Source: a virus. Taken from it: a stretch of 40,127 nucleotides of DNA. Shown here one piece after another: positions 29,186 through 37,714 of the stretch. A program made the position numbers and the translations under genes. Below the pieces are notes generated by a model, which saw only the letters and a program-made list of their open reading frames with translations, searched no databases and was not told the DNA's origin. The DNA is taken from positions 1 through 40,127 of the IMG/VR virus record IMGVR_UViG_3300028556_000023. One strand, 5' to 3'. Positions within the stretch are counted from its first letter, which is position 1; the number at the start of each line of letters is the position of its first letter.

Positions 29186-29454
29186 TGAAAAACATTCCTA
29201 TGAACTGGATTAGTGTAAAAGATCAATTACCTATTCATGGCCAGAAAGTTCTCTTAGTTATAAAAGATTACAAAGATATTTATACCGGAAAATACGAAGA
29301 GAATTGGAAGACTACTTCTACTATCCCAGAATATGTTAATTGTTTTTGGGTGACTTCGGATTGTTGTGCAGGCTCGAGTCCGGGAAGTCAGGTATATTTA
29401 AAAGATATTTTATATTGGATGCCTCAACCGGAGATGCCTAATGAAGAAAAATAA
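29185..29454 (+). CDS. DUF551 protein
   Basis: 89 aa, the best family match outside the introns: MNWISVKDQLPIHGQKVLLV, a YTGKY strand, WVTSDC, then VYLKDILYWMPQPEMPNEEK. Overlaps RusA (TAATG). Unknown biochemical role. Confidence 0.8.
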   Translation: MKNIPMNWISVKDQLPIHGQKVLLVIKDYKDIYTGKYEENWKTTSTIPEYVNCFWVTSDCCAGSSPGSQVYLKDILYWMPQPEMPNEEK

Positions 29455-29650
29455 GGCTTTTATTGAGGGACCTATTTTGGTTTTTATTTTTTTTATCACA
29501 CTCTTTTATGTTGGCTACAGACAATGGTGGTTAGAATATGAATTAGAGGTACGCCGAATAGAAGCTCTCGAAAAATTAGCTAATATTCAAAGGAAGAATA
29601 ATGAAGAAAACCAAAGCAGTTCAGGTCTTATCGTCACCCTTAGAGCTTAA
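29441..29650 (+). CDS. Small membrane protein
   Basis: 69 aa. One span (ILVFIFFITLFYVGYRQWW) followed by a coiled coil (EYELEVRRIEALEKLANIQR). The start lies inside the end of the DUF551 gene. The last 17 codons overlap the next gene. Function unknown. Confidence 0.55.
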   Translation: MKKNKAFIEGPILVFIFFITLFYVGYRQWWLEYELEVRRIEALEKLANIQRKNNEENQSSSGLIVTLRA

Positions 29651-30203
29651 TAACCCCATAAACCCCAACTATGAGTCATATGCACAACGTAAGGAACGTA
29701 AGGCTTTAGAAAAAAAAGCCCGTCAGGGATCGATATTGGTTAAAGAACCTGTGGAGAAATTGCCTAGTCTTGGTATAAAGAAGAAGTATGATCCCTTTAT
29801 GCACTATCCGCCTAGAGACACACTATCACAGAATGCACTAGCCGATGAAATGGTGGTTTGGAGCAAACGCGATGACTCAATAAATATAGCTGCTTTCCCA
29901 ATATCCAAAAACATTAACCCTTACAGATTCTATAAGCTTGCTGAACAAAATGATTACTTCAAAGAAGCTCTACAGTTAGCTAAGTACACTATAGGCTCAC
30001 GACTTAATAAAGAGTGGCATGATGAGAAGATAGGATCTGATTATGCTAAGTCTTTTATAGGTATATATGATCCTGAATATAAACAAGAATATACGTCTAA
30101 AGTTAGCCTTATGGCTGCTAAGAACCATAATGATAATAACCCTATAACGGTACAGATAGAAGCGTTCCCAGCTTCACCATTAGTACCAGAGAAGAAAGAA
30201 TGA
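29601..30203 (+). CDS. Candidate terminase small subunit
   Basis: 200 aa. The basic N-terminus (YAQRKERKALEKKARQ) is followed by a helical domain in which AFPISKNINPYRFYKLAEQN, FKEALQLAKYTIGSRLNKEW and YAKSFIGIYDPEYKQEYTSK resemble small-terminase-like DNA-binding domains. It is the only soluble protein of suitable size ahead of the large subunit. Ten small genes separate it from terminase, so the assignment is moderate. Confidence 0.45.
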   Translation: MKKTKAVQVLSSPLELNNPINPNYESYAQRKERKALEKKARQGSILVKEPVEKLPSLGIKKKYDPFMHYPPRDTLSQNALADEMVVWSKRDDSINIAAFPISKNINPYRFYKLAEQNDYFKEALQLAKYTIGSRLNKEWHDEKIGSDYAKSFIGIYDPEYKQEYTSKVSLMAAKNHNDNNPITVQIEAFPASPLVPEKKE

Positions 30204-30370
30204 ATAAGAAAACTATAACCTCTTATGTTTTAGATGAAAATGGCCACTGGCATGAAATAGAACGGGAGGTTAATGAAGATGTAACTAATGCTAAATTCGT
30301 AAGTACGGTTCCTATGAGATTCTTGACTAAAGATGGATGGCAAATAATAAATGAAGAAGAGAAAGAATGA
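30200..30370 (+). CDS. Small acidic protein
   Basis: 56 aa, coupled to the previous stop (ATGA). Contains DENGHWHEIEREVNED and a W in the tail; acidic end EEEKE. No family recognised. Confidence 0.5.
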   Translation: MNKKTITSYVLDENGHWHEIEREVNEDVTNAKFVSTVPMRFLTKDGWQIINEEEKE

Positions 30371-30542
30371 AGGAGACACGTGGATTGACATTCTTACCAG
30401 TAAAGTATGGCATTTGAAAGATCATTGGCATTTTGTAGGTAAGAAATCAGATGATGAGATTAGAAGCCTTGAATTTTATAAAGATGTGAATATACCATGT
30501 TCCGAAGAATGTTTACCTTGGGAAGAGGAGAAGAAAGAATGA
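30351..30542 (+). CDS. Small protein, unknown
   Basis: 63 aa. Trp/His-rich (WIDILTSKVWHLKDHWHFVG), acidic tail EEEKKE like the gene before. Overlaps both neighbours. Confidence 0.5.
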   Translation: MKKRKNEGDTWIDILTSKVWHLKDHWHFVGKKSDDEIRSLEFYKDVNIPCSEECLPWEEEKKE

Positions 30543-30793
30543 ATTGGCGTGAATGTATAGAATTTTTCCTGATATTGTTAGCTGTGGATTTTGTTTGGTA
30601 CTTTATTACTAAAATCCTTAATTATTATTGGCCTCCTTTTCCACGGTATGATTATTTATCATTAAAAATAGAAAGACTCGAAAAGGCTTTTAAAAAAGAG
30701 AATATTGAAGTTGAAAAGAAGTTTTACAGCATGAATAAGTTTCTTACAGATGTTCACATGAGATTAGATAAATTAGAGATGAAGGATAAGTAA
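30539..30793 (+). CDS. Small membrane protein with coiled coil
   Basis: 84 aa from ATG 30539, which overlaps the previous stop (ATGA); an upstream ATG 30497 is in frame but lies inside the preceding gene. Span IEFFLILLAVDFVWYFIT, then a coiled coil (YLSLKIERLEKAFKKENIEV, MRLDKLEM). Confidence 0.55.
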   Translation: MNWRECIEFFLILLAVDFVWYFITKILNYYWPPFPRYDYLSLKIERLEKAFKKENIEVEKKFYSMNKFLTDVHMRLDKLEMKDK

Positions 30794-30969
30794 TGACCTG
30801 GATATGTTTTTTTATGGGAATAGGAATAGGAATTTTTGTAGGTGCCTGTTTAAGTTTTAGAACAGGATGTAAATATGGATGTGAGATAATGCTGGAGAAA
30901 ACAGAAGCTCAACAAAAAAAAATTGAGCAATTAATTATAGAAGCTAAAAAACTAACGAAGGATAAGTAA
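30793..30969 (+). CDS. Small membrane protein with coiled coil
   Basis: 58 aa. Gly-rich span FFMGIGIGIFVGACLSF, then LEKTEAQQKKIEQLIIEAKK. TAATG overlaps at both ends support it as a gene. Same span plus coiled-coil layout as at 29441 and 30539. Confidence 0.55.
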   Translation: MTWICFFMGIGIGIFVGACLSFRTGCKYGCEIMLEKTEAQQKKIEQLIIEAKKLTKDK

Positions 30970-31220
30970 TGAACTGGAATAAAATAGACGAACAACAAAT
31001 TCCTCTTAATACAGATGTAGTTATTATAGATAAACTAAATAACTATTGGGTAGGAAGATTCAAGTTCCATAAATATAAATCAATAGAGGATTTAGATACT
31101 TATGATATTAATTGGGAATATCTAATTGAAGTAAATAAAGAAATATTAATTGAGCCTGAAGATGTAGTTTATTGGATTGAATTGCCAGCTAAGCCTACAA
31201 AAGATGAGGAAGTTAAATGA
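30969..31220 (+). CDS. DUF551-like protein
   Basis: 83 aa: MNWNKIDEQQIPLNTDVVII, YWVGRFKF, then ILIEPEDVVYWIELPAKP. Coupled to neighbours by TAATG/ATGA. Close in length and layout to the 31318 product. Confidence 0.65.
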   Translation: MNWNKIDEQQIPLNTDVVIIDKLNNYWVGRFKFHKYKSIEDLDTYDINWEYLIEVNKEILIEPEDVVYWIELPAKPTKDEEVK

Positions 31221-31321
31221 TATGGGTGGTTATAGGATTTATAGTAGGATTTATGTTACCTAATCATTTTCATATTTTAAATATTCGCGATCGATTAAAT
31301 AAATTGGAAAGTAAAAAGTGA
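31217..31321 (+). CDS. 34-aa membrane microprotein
   Basis: One span (WVVIGFIVGFMLP) and a short helix (IRDRLNKLESKK). Joined to both neighbours by 4-base ATGA/GTGA overlaps. Confidence 0.45.
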   Translation: MIWVVIGFIVGFMLPNHFHILNIRDRLNKLESKK

Positions 31322-31530
31322 CCTGGATATCAGTAAAAGACAAAGAGATACCCCTAGATACAGATGTGCTTGTATGGGCGAATGGATATTATTGGGTAAT
31401 AATCTTACGCAAAGATGAGAAAGAAGTAGATCTGGGATGTGGGTGCTATAATGGTGGAGAGGTAGAATTAGAAGAAATAAAATACTGGGCGGAATTACCG
31501 CCTAAACTTTCAAAGAGGATTTATCTATGA
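31318..31530 (+). CDS. DUF551-like protein, GTG start
   Basis: 70 aa: MTWISVKDKEIPLDTDVLVW, ANGYYWVII, then VELEEIKYWAELPPK. The GTG at 31318 overlaps the upstream TGA (GTGA) and gives the family WISVKD start, so it is chosen over any later codon. Confidence 0.65.
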   Translation: MTWISVKDKEIPLDTDVLVWANGYYWVIILRKDEKEVDLGCGCYNGGEVELEEIKYWAELPPKLSKRIYL

Positions 31531-31763
31531 AATGGATTAGTATTAAAGAACCACCCACAGATAATAATAATAATGGTGACGCATATGATTGTGTATTATT
31601 ATTTAATTCTTATAACAAAAGCATAGCTTTCGGACAGTACTTAGAAGGGGAATGGGTACTATTGAGTGATGGAGTTTATTCTGATGTAGGAACTATAGGA
31701 ACAGACTTAGAAAACATTACTCATTGGATGCCATTACCCCAATACCCCAGAAGAGGAAGTTAA
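31527..31763 (+). CDS. DUF551 protein
   Basis: 78 aa: MKWISIKEPPTDNNNNGDAY, a CVLLF strand, FGQYLEGEWV, then LENITHWMPLPQYP, the canonical ending. ATG overlaps the previous stop. Confidence 0.78.
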   Translation: MKWISIKEPPTDNNNNGDAYDCVLLFNSYNKSIAFGQYLEGEWVLLSDGVYSDVGTIGTDLENITHWMPLPQYPRRGS

Positions 31764-32024
31764 ATGAAATGGAATCCATCGATTAAAGATAAACCCGCAT
31801 GCAATAGAGAAGTATTGATAATAGATATATATGGAGATATGTACATAATTATGTACAAGAACGAAGAATATGGAGAGCCATTAGATTGGCCTGAAAAGAA
31901 ATTATTTCTTCCTAGCTTCTGGGTATACGCTAAAGATATAGAAGAGATGATAGATACTATATGTGAGGTGCGTAATAAAGCATATCCTCTGTATGAGAGA
32001 ATGGAGCTTAAGGAAGTTAAATGA
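31764..32024 (+). CDS. DUF551-like protein, C-terminally extended
   Basis: 86 aa: MKWNPSIKDKPACNREVLII, MYIIMYKNEEYG, FWVYAKDIEE. The normal HWMPLP ending is replaced by a helix (NKAYPLYERMELKEVK). Starts directly after the previous stop. Confidence 0.5.
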   Translation: MKWNPSIKDKPACNREVLIIDIYGDMYIIMYKNEEYGEPLDWPEKKLFLPSFWVYAKDIEEMIDTICEVRNKAYPLYERMELKEVK

Positions 32025-32209
32025 ATGAAAATGAATGTAATTGTATAGCTTGCAGTCTTTCAGAAGAATGTAAAAGATGCCTGGGCTTAAAAGATCTACT
32101 CATAGAAGTTAAATTACTTGAAGAACATATGACGAGTGGAATAATATATTTAGTTAAAACTCTAATTAAAGAACATTTAGAGGTGTGTAGATTAATAAAG
32201 AATAAATGA
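32021..32209 (+). CDS. Small Cys-rich protein
   Basis: 62 aa: CNCIACSLSEECKRCLG, then a helix (LIEVKLLEEHMTSGIIYLVK). Probably one zinc site. ATGA overlap with the gene before. Confidence 0.5.
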   Translation: MNENECNCIACSLSEECKRCLGLKDLLIEVKLLEEHMTSGIIYLVKTLIKEHLEVCRLIKNK

Positions 32210-32224
32210 AGCAAATGAGTAGTA

Positions 32225-33580
32225 ATGAAAGTAGAAACGGTTATTAAGCTAAACCGTTACAAGCCACGATTCTATCAATTACCTATAGTGGATGCGATAG
32301 AGAACAAAGGCTATAAGCGGGTCTTAGCTATCCTGCCACGACGTGCTGGTAAAGATATAACAGCATTTAACCTGGCTATACGCTTAGCCTTGAAGAAGGT
32401 CTGCGTAATCTATTATATATTCCCTACATATTCACAGGGAAAGAAGATCATATTTAATTCTGTAACTAATGATGGTGTATCGGTACTAGACTTTATACCT
32501 AAAGAAGTAGTTGATTCTATTAATACTACTGAGCTTACAATAAAGTTTAAGAATGGATCTATTATACAGATCGTGGGAAGTGATAACTATGATAGGCTTG
32601 TTGGAACTAATCCTTACATGTGTATATTTTCTGAATACGCTCTTCAAGATCCACGGGCATACCAATACATACGTCCTATACTTACGGCTAATGAGGGTAT
32701 CGCTATCTTTCTATCTACCCCTAGAGGAAAGAACCATCTGTGGGAACTTTATCAAATGGCCCAGCAGAATGATAACTGGTTTTGTTATAAACTAACCATC
32801 GAAGATACTAACCATATCCCTCTTTATGAGATAGAAAAAGAACGGGCTGAGGGTATAATGTCTGAGGATCTTATCCAACAGGAGTACTATACATCATTTA
32901 CTATGGGTGTAGAGGGAGCATACTACGCTAAGTATCTAGATAGAATGCGCCTTAATAGTAGGATCGGAGATGTGCCCTATGAAGCTGGGTTTAAGGTACA
33001 CTTAGCTATAGATATAGGAGTTAGAGACTCTACCACTATAATATGGTTCCAGGTAATCGGCCAAACGGTTCGCATAATAGACTGTTACGAGAACTCTAAG
33101 CAGGGGTTAGAACACTACGCTGCTATTATAAAGTCTAAGCCATACATTATGGGTAAATACATAGCTCCACATGATATAGCGGTTAAGGAATGGGGTTCTG
33201 GTATGACTCGTATAGAAAAGGCTAAGCAGCTTGGAATACCATTTACGATAGCTCCTAATATAGCAGTAGAGGATGGTATAGAGTCTGTACGGTCTACATT
33301 TAGTAAGATGTGGATAGATGAGAAGAACTGTGCTCCTCTTATTAAAGCTATAGAAAACTATAGGCAAGAGTATGATATAAAGCGTAAGGTATATATGTCT
33401 CAGCCATTACATGACTGGTCGAGCCATTTTTGTGACAGCCTACGGTATCTCTGTATAAGTTTGCCTAAGACACGTGATGGGCTAAGTGCTGAGGAGCTAG
33501 ATAAAAGATATAAAGAGGTTATGCTTGGGCCAAATGCTAATATGCCTTCAGTTTTTAGAGACGATTTACCTCAGTATTAA
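32225..33580 (+). CDS. terL: Terminase large subunit
   Basis: 451 aa. ATPase domain: Walker A PRRAGKD (38-44), Walker B MCIFSEY (about 134-140), coupling motif STPRG (about 161-165). Nuclease domain with its RNase H-like acidic residues in LAIDIGVRDS (about 260), PHDIA and WSSHFCDSLRYL near the end. The enzyme cuts concatemers and pumps DNA through the portal. Length and motifs are complete. It precedes the SPFH and portal genes. Confidence 0.93.
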   Translation: MKVETVIKLNRYKPRFYQLPIVDAIENKGYKRVLAILPRRAGKDITAFNLAIRLALKKVCVIYYIFPTYSQGKKIIFNSVTNDGVSVLDFIPKEVVDSINTTELTIKFKNGSIIQIVGSDNYDRLVGTNPYMCIFSEYALQDPRAYQYIRPILTANEGIAIFLSTPRGKNHLWELYQMAQQNDNWFCYKLTIEDTNHIPLYEIEKERAEGIMSEDLIQQEYYTSFTMGVEGAYYAKYLDRMRLNSRIGDVPYEAGFKVHLAIDIGVRDSTTIIWFQVIGQTVRIIDCYENSKQGLEHYAAIIKSKPYIMGKYIAPHDIAVKEWGSGMTRIEKAKQLGIPFTIAPNIAVEDGIESVRSTFSKMWIDEKNCAPLIKAIENYRQEYDIKRKVYMSQPLHDWSSHFCDSLRYLCISLPKTRDGLSAEELDKRYKEVMLGPNANMPSVFRDDLPQY

Positions 33581-33589
33581 AGGATAATA

Positions 33590-33757
33590 ATGAAGATTGT
33601 AAAAAAGAATTTTGTAGCATCTCCAATTAAAATGGATTGGCTTGAAAAATGTGGAGAAATGAAAATATTAACTGAAAATTGGAAACCATTAACTCCGGCT
33701 GAATGGGAAAAAGAAAAAACCCAGAGAAATATTCCATTTATAAAGGTTAAACCATAA
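33590..33757 (+). CDS. 55-aa protein, unknown
   Basis: Basic, Trp-containing. Starts after AAAGGATAATA. Its end PFIKVKP resembles the PFIRIKP end of the next protein, possibly from a partial duplication. Confidence 0.5.
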   Translation: MKIVKKNFVASPIKMDWLEKCGEMKILTENWKPLTPAEWEKEKTQRNIPFIKVKP

Positions 33758-33766
33758 GGATAAATC

Positions 33767-34621
33767 ATGATGAGAGAAGAAAGCAAAGATATACTTAAAA
33801 TAACTCTAGGTGTTATCGGAACAATTATATTTCTAATATGGCTATGGTGTTTTAATCTGATATCTCCGGGTTATGTAGGAGTAGTAGTAGATTTACTCGG
33901 AGATGTAAAAGGAGTTGAAGCTAAAGAATTACATGTGGGAATACATTGGATAGCTCCATGGAAAAAGATCTATCAATTTCCTGTCTTTGAGCAAAACCAT
34001 ACATGGGAAGCTAAAGAAGAATTTAACTTTCAAACATCTGAAGGGATGGCTATAAGTGCTGATATTGGTATTACATTCCATCTAAGGGCCGAAGCTATAC
34101 CTCTTATCTTTCAGAAGTATCGTAAGGGAATGGAAGAAATCACTCATATATTTATTCGTAATCATATCCGAGATAGTATTAATAAAGCCGCTTCTAAGAT
34201 GAAGATAGAAGATCTTTATGGAGTAGGTAAAGAGTTCTTCTTTGAAGAAGTAGAAACTCATGTTAGAAATGATCTTACGCCTATAGGAATAGATCTTACG
34301 CGTATTTACCTTATTGGAAGATTTCATTTTCCTACACAAGTAGTAAATGCACTTAATGCTAAGATAGAAGCTACACAAAGAGCTCAGCAACGTGAGAATG
34401 AATTACGAGAAGCTGAAGCCGAAGCTAAGAAGAAAATAGCTATGGCTGATGGTGATGCTAAATGTAAGATTCTTCAAGCATCAAGCCAAGCTCAAGCTAA
34501 TTTAACATTATCACAATCAATAACGGAACCTCTTATTCAATGGCAAGCAGTACAACGCTGGGATGGTAAGTTGCCTCAAGTTACTAGTGGAAATACTCCC
34601 TTTATAAGGATTAAGCCATGA
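33767..34621 (+). CDS. SPFH/prohibitin (Band 7) family membrane protein
   Basis: 284 aa. Membrane segment about 12-32 (LGVIGTIIFLIWLWCFNLIS), then the SPFH start ISPGYVGVVVDLLGDVKGVE, with HVGIHWIAPW, the GMAISADIGITFHL strand, FIRNHIRDSINKAASKM, and a coiled coil (EATQRAQQRENELREAEAEA). Bacterial HflK/HflC-type proteins form membrane cages that control FtsH. A phage copy could protect a phage protein, or change lysis or envelope. It is complete and in the late operon. Start may be ATG 33767 or 33770. Confidence 0.85.
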   Translation: MMREESKDILKITLGVIGTIIFLIWLWCFNLISPGYVGVVVDLLGDVKGVEAKELHVGIHWIAPWKKIYQFPVFEQNHTWEAKEEFNFQTSEGMAISADIGITFHLRAEAIPLIFQKYRKGMEEITHIFIRNHIRDSINKAASKMKIEDLYGVGKEFFFEEVETHVRNDLTPIGIDLTRIYLIGRFHFPTQVVNALNAKIEATQRAQQRENELREAEAEAKKKIAMADGDAKCKILQASSQAQANLTLSQSITEPLIQWQAVQRWDGKLPQVTSGNTPFIRIKP

Positions 34622-34701
34622 TGATCGGTGGAATAATAGTAAGCGGTATTTTTTTAGTTATAGCTATATATTTTCTGGTTCTAATAATACAGGATAAGTG
34701 A
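34618..34701 (+). CDS. 27-aa membrane peptide
   Basis: One hydrophobic span (IIVSGIFLVIAIYFLVLII) with QDK tail; overlaps the SPFH stop (ATGATGA). Position suggests a partner of the SPFH protein. Very short. Confidence 0.4.
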   Translation: MMIGGIIVSGIFLVIAIYFLVLIIQDK

Positions 34702-34747
34702 TACAATATTCCTGTATTCATTACTGGATACCTTTTATTTTTAAATT

Positions 34748-34786
34748 AACCCACGGTTTAAGTAGCACTTTGTCGTGGGTTTTTTC
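34748..34786 (+). terminator. Terminator of the terminase operon
   Basis: AACCCACG/CGTGGGTT, 18-nt loop, then a run of T. Typical rho-independent layout. Confidence 0.75.
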
Positions 34787-34868
34787 TTTACAATCTACAC
34801 ATATATATCTATGGTAATTAAGTTAATCTTAATTAAATCTCCATAATTTATTATGTTTAACTAGCTAC

Positions 34869-34920
34869 AAAATAATTAACCCCGAAGAGTGGTAAAACAT
34901 TTTTCGGGGTTAATTATTTT
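34869..34920. terminator. Long perfect hairpin, bidirectional terminator
   Basis: AAAATAATTAACCCCGAA (34869-34886) against TTCGGGGTTAATTATTTT (34903-34920), 18 bp perfect, loop of 16. T-run on both strands. Confidence 0.7.
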
Positions 34921-34958
34921 CTTGAATTTCTCTTGTTCTTTTTACTACACTCAGATAC

Positions 34959-35038
34959 GGATAGTAGTAAAGAAGAGGAGTAATCACTTTCATTTGGTAG
35001 TTAATAGAAATACTCTGCGCTTTTTTTCACTACTATCC
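34959..35038. promoter_or_regulatory. Distant inverted repeat before the portal gene
   Basis: GGATAGTAGT (34959-34968) and ACTACTATCC (35029-35038), perfect 10-base arms 60 bases apart. Might be a looping operator or packaging-related site. The intergenic stretch 34702-35073 otherwise holds two terminators and AT-rich DNA in which I cannot point to one clear promoter. Confidence 0.35.
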
Positions 35039-35073
35039 CTTATTTTATAAAATAAAAAATAGGGGAGAGTGCA

Positions 35074-37095
35074 ATTTTATTCCCACAGTTAGGACCGCAG
35101 TATTACGATGAAAAGGATCGTCCAATACTATCGCGAATGGAAGCGTTTTACGCTGAATCTATCACTATAAATCAATCTTTTTGGGCTGAAGCCGATACCG
35201 ATACGCGCTTTGAAGCTGGAGACCAAACTCTATGGAATGACCTTTATGGTAACCTTCCAGCTAATAGGCGACGCCAGTTTAACTTTAATCGCATACGCCG
35301 TGTTATAAACATGATCGGTGGTCACCAAAGACGTAACCGTATGTCTACTATCGTTACACCACTAGAAAATGCTGATAACGAAACCGCTGATCAATTTACA
35401 AAGATCCTAATGCATATAGCCCAACGGGAAGGAGTTCTTGAGACTATCTCTGAATCTTTCCATGGAGCTCTTGTAACCGGAATGAACTTCCTTCACCTTT
35501 GGGTAGACTATAGAAACGATCCAGTCTCCGGAGAGATCAAGGTTGATAACTGTTCCTACAATAGTTTTTTAGTAGATCCCTACTTTAGAAAGTCGGACCT
35601 ATCGGACTGTAATGCTATGTGGAAGCGATCCTATTTAACTAAACGGGAAGCTATATCATTACTCCCAGCACATGAAGAAGAAATATTAAACCTATGGGGT
35701 GGTGATAGTGGAACAGGTAGAGATGGTAAGTTCCAGTTCATGCCAGAAACATATAACTACGGCATGAAAAACCTACTATCGTACGATGAATATTATTATA
35801 GAGACTATCGCTCACAGACCCTTTTGGTGGATAGCCAGACCGGTGAAACCCAAGAATGGCGTGGCCAAGACGAGGATGCCCTTAGGCATTTTTTAACCCT
35901 ATACCCACAGGTTACCGTTACCGAGAATGAAGTACCAACAGTAAGACTAGCTATAGTAGTCCAAGGTAAGGTTATGTACCATGGTCCTAATCCTATAGGC
36001 ATAGATAAATACCCATTCGTTCCAGTACTAAGTTATTATAATCCGCAAATGCCCTATTTTCCATGGCGTATTTCTGGCGTTGTCAGAGGTTTACGTGACG
36101 CTCAATATCTATACAATCGAAGACGCGTAATAGAGCTTGATATACTTGAGTCTCAAATAACCTCTGGCTTTAAATATAAAGAGAACGCCCTTGTTAACCC
36201 TAAGGATGTATTCCTACAGGGCCAGGGTCGAGGTTTAGCTCTTAAAGACGAAGCCCAAATGACTGACGTGGAACAAATACAACCTCCACAAATCCCACCA
36301 TCCATGATCCAACTATCAGAACTATTAGCTAAAGAGGTAGAGCAAATCTCCGGCGTTAATGAAGAGTTATTAGGTAGCGCTTTGGATAGTAAGGCTGGGG
36401 TTCTATCCATGCTTAGGCAAGGAGCAGGGCTTACTACTCTTCAGGTATTATTTGATAACCTAGATAGAGCTCAGAAGCTTTTAGGTAACTTGATGATAGA
36501 TGTTATCCAGGCTAACTATACACCTGGTAAGATAAAGAAGATTCTAGAGGGAGCTGAGCCTACAGCTCAGTTCTATAACAAAGCGTTTGGTAAGTATCAT
36601 GCTGTTGTTGAAGAAGGGCTTAATACTGCTACTCAAAAGCAAATGCAGTTTGCTCAGCTACTACAATTGAGGGAAGCTGGAGTCCCGATCCCTGATGATG
36701 TCTTGCTTGATAACGCTACTCTTCAAAACAAGAAACAACTTATTGAAGCCGTTCAAGCTCAGCAGCAACAGGCCCAGCAAGCTCAACAAGCCCAAATGCA
36801 AATGGCTATGGCTGAACAAGAATCTAAGATCGAGCTTGCTAAGGCACGTGCAACTGCGGATCAAGGTCTTGGCTTAGAGCGTGTAAGCAGGGTTGAGGAG
36901 AATAGAGCGCTTGCTATAGAGCGTATAGCTGAGGCTAAGAAGGATCAGGAGATAGGTCTACTTAATCTAGTTAAGGCTCTTAAAGAAATAGATAGTGTAG
37001 ATATAGAACATGTTGAAAAGTTAATAGCACTCTCAAGGCTTGTTAAAGAGCCTATCGAGTCGGCAGCAATGCAACAACCTACTGAAAGGACATAA
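35074..37095 (+). CDS. Portal protein (P22-type), possible AUU start
   Basis: 673 aa if started at ATT 35074, six bases after AGGGGAG; 652 aa from ATG 35137, which has no ribosome site. The extra 21 residues (ILFPQLGPQYYDEKDRPILS) look like real coding sequence. Family marks: FWAEADTDTRFEAGDQTLWN, a QFNFNRIRRVINMIGGHQRR motif, NSFLVDPYFRKSDLSDCNAM, YPFVPVLSYYNPQMPYFPWR, EQISGVNEELLGS. The C-terminus is a Gln/Ala coiled coil (barrel-like). The dodecamer forms the DNA gate and terminase dock. Confidence 0.88.
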   Translation: MLFPQLGPQYYDEKDRPILSRMEAFYAESITINQSFWAEADTDTRFEAGDQTLWNDLYGNLPANRRRQFNFNRIRRVINMIGGHQRRNRMSTIVTPLENADNETADQFTKILMHIAQREGVLETISESFHGALVTGMNFLHLWVDYRNDPVSGEIKVDNCSYNSFLVDPYFRKSDLSDCNAMWKRSYLTKREAISLLPAHEEEILNLWGGDSGTGRDGKFQFMPETYNYGMKNLLSYDEYYYRDYRSQTLLVDSQTGETQEWRGQDEDALRHFLTLYPQVTVTENEVPTVRLAIVVQGKVMYHGPNPIGIDKYPFVPVLSYYNPQMPYFPWRISGVVRGLRDAQYLYNRRRVIELDILESQITSGFKYKENALVNPKDVFLQGQGRGLALKDEAQMTDVEQIQPPQIPPSMIQLSELLAKEVEQISGVNEELLGSALDSKAGVLSMLRQGAGLTTLQVLFDNLDRAQKLLGNLMIDVIQANYTPGKIKKILEGAEPTAQFYNKAFGKYHAVVEEGLNTATQKQMQFAQLLQLREAGVPIPDDVLLDNATLQNKKQLIEAVQAQQQQAQQAQQAQMQMAMAEQESKIELAKARATADQGLGLERVSRVEENRALAIERIAEAKKDQEIGLLNLVKALKEIDSVDIEHVEKLIALSRLVKEPIESAAMQQPTERT

Positions 37096-37370
37096 TGTTA
37101 AATAGACACGCCACCGAAGAAGATGAAAAAAATTTGATGAAATATTGTGAGGAAATGGACCAATTTAGGCCTCTAAAAGAGGTTCCTTCTAATTATTTAG
37201 AGATATATAACCACTATACTAAATTAAGTTTTGAGCAAGACTGGGAATTGATGCTTTTACGAAAAGAATGTGACAATAAAATTTACGCATTAAGAAATCA
37301 ATTTATAGAAGAAAATTTAAAGAAATATTCAAAAGTTCCTACTCAGAATAGTTCTGCTGTAGGTAGTTAG
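37095..37370 (+). CDS. Hypothetical protein after portal
   Basis: 91 aa, helical and charged (LMKYCEEMDQFRPLKEVPSN, EQDWELMLLRKECDN). TAATG overlap with portal. No family recognised; head assembly by position. Confidence 0.55.
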   Translation: MLNRHATEEDEKNLMKYCEEMDQFRPLKEVPSNYLEIYNHYTKLSFEQDWELMLLRKECDNKIYALRNQFIEENLKKYSKVPTQNSSAVGS

Positions 37371-37418
37371 ACGTATAACGTTGCCCCATAAGGCAATTTC
37401 TACCATAGGAGTAGTACA

Positions 37419-37712
37419 ATGGCAAAAAGATATCATCAATCCAAAAGAGATAGAATGAACGAATCCACAGGGATGAAGGGTTACTATGAAGGCGAGACTG
37501 GCCGGCGCACTCAAGAGATGGAAGATGCTGGCATGATCCATGAAGATAGATCAGCTATAGCTAATCTTCCTCAAGAAGTTATGTTTAAGACATATCCTAG
37601 AACTGGACCATACATGCCAGAGAACCTTGATGACACTATCAAAGGCGTAGACAAGCAGATGGATATGGATGATAGCAAGAGACGTGAACACATGGTACCT
37701 AAAAAGGTGTAA
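37419..37712 (+). CDS. Small protein, first of a tandem paralogous pair
   Basis: 97 aa. Core RRTQEMEDAGMIHEDRSAIA, then NLPQEVMFKTYPR. The next protein repeats this core. Hydrophilic, disordered-looking ends. Strong TAGGAGTAG site before ATG. Possibly a minor virion protein. Confidence 0.6.
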   Translation: MAKRYHQSKRDRMNESTGMKGYYEGETGRRTQEMEDAGMIHEDRSAIANLPQEVMFKTYPRTGPYMPENLDDTIKGVDKQMDMDDSKRREHMVPKKV

Positions 37713-37714
37713 CT

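Noticed and set aside
30497-30793. Longer start of the membrane/coiled-coil protein
   Set aside because: The first 14 codons would overlap the preceding gene out of frame; ATG 30539 gives the ATGA coupling used by its neighbours.
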